A stretch of DNA of 6,954 nt, taken from positions 1 to 6,954 of the forward strand of contig CAYTBK010000180.1 in the NCBI GenBank assembly GCA_964436005.1, read 5' to 3'. This document shows, piece by piece, positions 5,732 through 6,954 of this stretch. Positions within the stretch are counted from its first letter, which is position 1, and every line of letters starts with the position of its first letter. Position numbers and translations under genes: made by a program. The notes beneath the pieces were generated by a model that was not told the DNA's origin, made no database searches, and saw only the letters and a program-made list of their open reading frames with translations. The DNA comes from JAGNHB01 sp964436005. Its GTDB lineage: Bacteria > Acidobacteriota > JAAYUB01.

Positions 5732-6376
5732 ATGGTGACACACATCCTGAACACGGCCATGTTCGCCTTTTTCGCCTTGTTTCCGATCCTCAACCCGCCC
5801 GCCATGGCGCCGATTTTCCTGAACCTCACGGCGAAAATGAAGGACAAGGACCGGCACCATGTCGCCTTCCTCATCGGCCTGTACACCTTCTTCATGCTGA
5901 CCTGCCTGCTGCTGGTGGGCGGCTGGCTGCTCAAGATCCTGGGGATCTCCCTGCCCGTCATCAGCGTCGCCGGCGGGATCCTGGTCTTCCACGCCGCCTG
6001 GAACATGCTCAACCGCACCCCCAAGATGAGCGAGGACGAGCAGCACGAACTCGAGTCCTACGGCATCGAGAACGCCTTCTTCCCCCTCACCCTGCCCGTG
6101 ACCGCCGGCCCCGGGGCCATCGCCGTCACCCTGACCCTCGTCCCGAGCGGGGCCCTGACGCAAGTGAAGGTCATGCTCGATTTCCTGGCCGTTTCCGTGG
6201 GCATCGCGGCGGCCTCCCTGACCGTCTTCCTCTTCTACCGCTTTTCGGGCAACTTCCTCCGCCGCCTGGGCAAGACCGGCAACGCCACCATCTCCCAGAT
6301 TTCGGCCTTCGTGCTGCTGGCCATCGGCGTGCAGATCGTCTGGGGCGGCATCAGCCAGCTGATCAGGTCTCTCTGA
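5732..6376 (+). CDS. marC: MarC-family integral membrane protein
   Basis: The protein has 214 residues and is a typical MarC/UPF0056 polytopic inner-membrane protein. Six hydrophobic segments are seen at about 4-25, 45-65, 70-92, 116-138, 148-168 and 188-210. Family marks are FPILNPPAMAPIFL (17-30) in the first segment and FPLTLPVTAGPGAIAVTLTL (117-136) in the fourth. The function of the family is not established: it was named for a multiple-antibiotic-resistance locus, but a direct role in resistance has not been upheld. The start at 5732 is chosen over an in-frame ATG at 5696, because AGGAGG (5718-5723) lies 8 bases before it and the likely promoter overlaps the upstream ATG. The gene stands alone, divergent from the M23 gene and followed by a 295-base gap. 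Confidence 0.93.
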   Translation: MVTHILNTAMFAFFALFPILNPPAMAPIFLNLTAKMKDKDRHHVAFLIGLYTFFMLTCLLLVGGWLLKILGISLPVISVAGGILVFHAAWNMLNRTPKMSEDEQHELESYGIENAFFPLTLPVTAGPGAIAVTLTLVPSGALTQVKVMLDFLAVSVGIAAASLTVFLFYRFSGNFLRRLGKTGNATISQISAFVLLAIGVQIVWGGISQLIRSL

Positions 6377-6386
6377 GGCAACGCGG

Positions 6387-6415
6387 GCCGGGAGCGGAAC
6401 GCCCGCCGCTCCGGC
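6387..6415 (+). terminator. GC-rich hairpin after marC
   Basis: The sequence gccgggagcgg (6387-6397) pairs with ccgctccggc (6406-6415), with one bulged G and an 8-base loop, 10 bases past the marC stop. No T-run follows, so it is a weak intrinsic terminator candidate or a 3'-end stabiliser. Confidence 0.4.
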
Positions 6416-6547
6416 CGGGCGCCGCCGCCCCGGCCCGTCGTCAGACTCGCCCGACAAGGCCTGCGCCTCCGGCTCGGGGTCCGGCGGATCGAGAACGCCG
6501 GCCGGGCAGAGTTCCGCCGCATCCCCCCGACGCTCCTCCGGCGTCAT

Positions 6548-6598
6548 TCTTCATGAAATCTTCACACGGGATTCACAGAGAGCTTGCATTCGTTTCAT
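6548..6598 (+). promoter_or_regulatory. Probable Pho box (PhoB-type operator) upstream of phoU
   Basis: Seven-base units recur at a strict 11-base spacing: TCTTCAT (6548), TCTTCAC (6559), GATTCAC (6570), then a degenerate unit at 6581, then GTTTCAT (6592). Known PhoB boxes are 7-base direct repeats of the CTGTCAT/C type separated by 4 bases, giving the same 11-base period and the same TCA core. The array lies 73-124 bases before the phoU ATG, in the right orientation. The spacing and repeats are seen directly. PhoB binding is inferred from the pattern and from the gene downstream. Confidence 0.6.
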
Positions 6599-6671
6599 AC
6601 CATCCCGGTTGAAAGGACGGGAACCGGAGCCGACAGTCCCGCCAAGATAGACGTCCAATGGAGGGAAATCG

Positions 6672-6954
6672 ATGACGAGCCAACTGGAAATATCGCTCCA
6701 GCGCGACATGGACCGGATCCGCGACCAGGTCCTGGAAATGGGCCGGCTGGTGGAAAAGGCCCACCGGGACTGCCTGGAGGCCCTGGCCGGACGCAACGCC
6801 CGACTGGCCTACGGGGTCATCCTCCGGGACCGGAAGATCGACGAGATGGAAAAGGCCATCGACCGCCTATGCCTGGACTTCATCGTCCGCCAGCAGCCGG
6901 TGGCCGGCCACCTGCGCTTCGCCTACTCCGCCATCAAGATCAACGCCGACCTGG
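6672..6954 (+). CDS. phoU: PhoU phosphate-signalling regulator, N-terminal part
   Basis: The gene runs off the window after 94 codons, roughly 40 percent of the usual length of about 220-240 residues. The visible part matches the first PhoU three-helix repeat: LQRDMDRIRDQVLEMGRLVEKA, a long helix ending ILRDRKIDEMEKAIDRLCLDF, and the hallmark QQPVAGHLRFAYSAIKI. The usual motif is QQPVA-DLR, so H79 stands where aspartate is common. In the family PhoU links the Pst phosphate transporter to the PhoR kinase and holds the Pho regulon off when phosphate is plentiful. The ATG at 6672 follows GGAGGG (6660-6665) by 6 bases. A Pho-box-like array lies upstream, and the leader holds a 6-bp stem (6605-6610 with 6622-6627). 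No pst gene precedes it here; what follows is outside the window. Confidence 0.93.
   Translation, partial: MTSQLEISLQRDMDRIRDQVLEMGRLVEKAHRDCLEALAGRNARLAYGVILRDRKIDEMEKAIDRLCLDFIVRQQPVAGHLRFAYSAIKINADL

Noticed and set aside
5606..6547. 313-codon minus-strand frame opposite marC
   Set aside because: It is antisense to a clear six-segment membrane protein; the acidic Gln/Gly/Asp-rich product is the expected mirror of hydrophobic GC-rich codons.
6377..6671. Search for a small gene or RNA in the marC-phoU gap
   Set aside because: Only a GC-rich hairpin, the Pho-box-like array and a short stem are seen; no frame has both a start signal and protein-like composition.
1..6954. tRNA, rRNA, CRISPR, prophage or defence-system signatures
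   Set aside because: No cloverleaf with CCA end, rRNA segment, regular spacer array, integrase or transposase was found on either strand.

Overview
This is a high-GC bacterial window carrying six protein genes and no RNA gene, CRISPR array or recognisable transposon. The gene content is a DtxR-type metal regulator with a FeoA-like tail, an RNase G-like nuclease with a long charged insert, an M23 envelope peptidase, a TrmN6-like methyltransferase, MarC and PhoU. This fits a Gram-negative, deltaproteobacteria-like lineage (Desulfobacterota, Desulfuromonadota or a relative). That placement is an inference from gene style, because no phylogenetic marker is present.

Layout. Positions 1-1201 (+) hold the C-terminal part of a HAD-superfamily phosphatase-like protein. 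It is followed after 37 bases by a complete DtxR/IdeR-type regulator, probably in the same transcript. Positions 1202-1532 are a gene-free convergent zone. It contains a family of short inverted repeats (core reading ggcggcttggcgtga) and a strong intrinsic terminator. Positions 5609-1533 form a leftward block: an M23 peptidase starting with GTG, a TrmN6-like methyltransferase overlapping it by one base, then, after a 265-base leader, a ribonuclease E/G gene. The divergent region 5610-5731 carries a sigma70-like promoter for the leftward block and an extended -10 promoter for marC. Positions 5732-6376 (+) are marC. Positions 6377-6671 are intergenic and hold a GC-rich hairpin and an 11-bp-periodic array that looks like a PhoB box. 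The window ends inside phoU.

How the genes work together. This is mostly housekeeping. The DtxR protein senses metal, the RNase processes and decays RNA, the methyltransferase probably modifies a tRNA, the M23 enzyme trims peptidoglycan, and PhoU with its Pho box belongs to phosphate signalling. No new multi-gene system is visible. The points most worth a second look are the roughly 235-residue disordered, arginine-rich insert inside the S1 domain of the RNase, the in-phase Pho-box array before phoU, the altered motif IV of the HAD-like protein, and the repeat cluster at 1209-1456.
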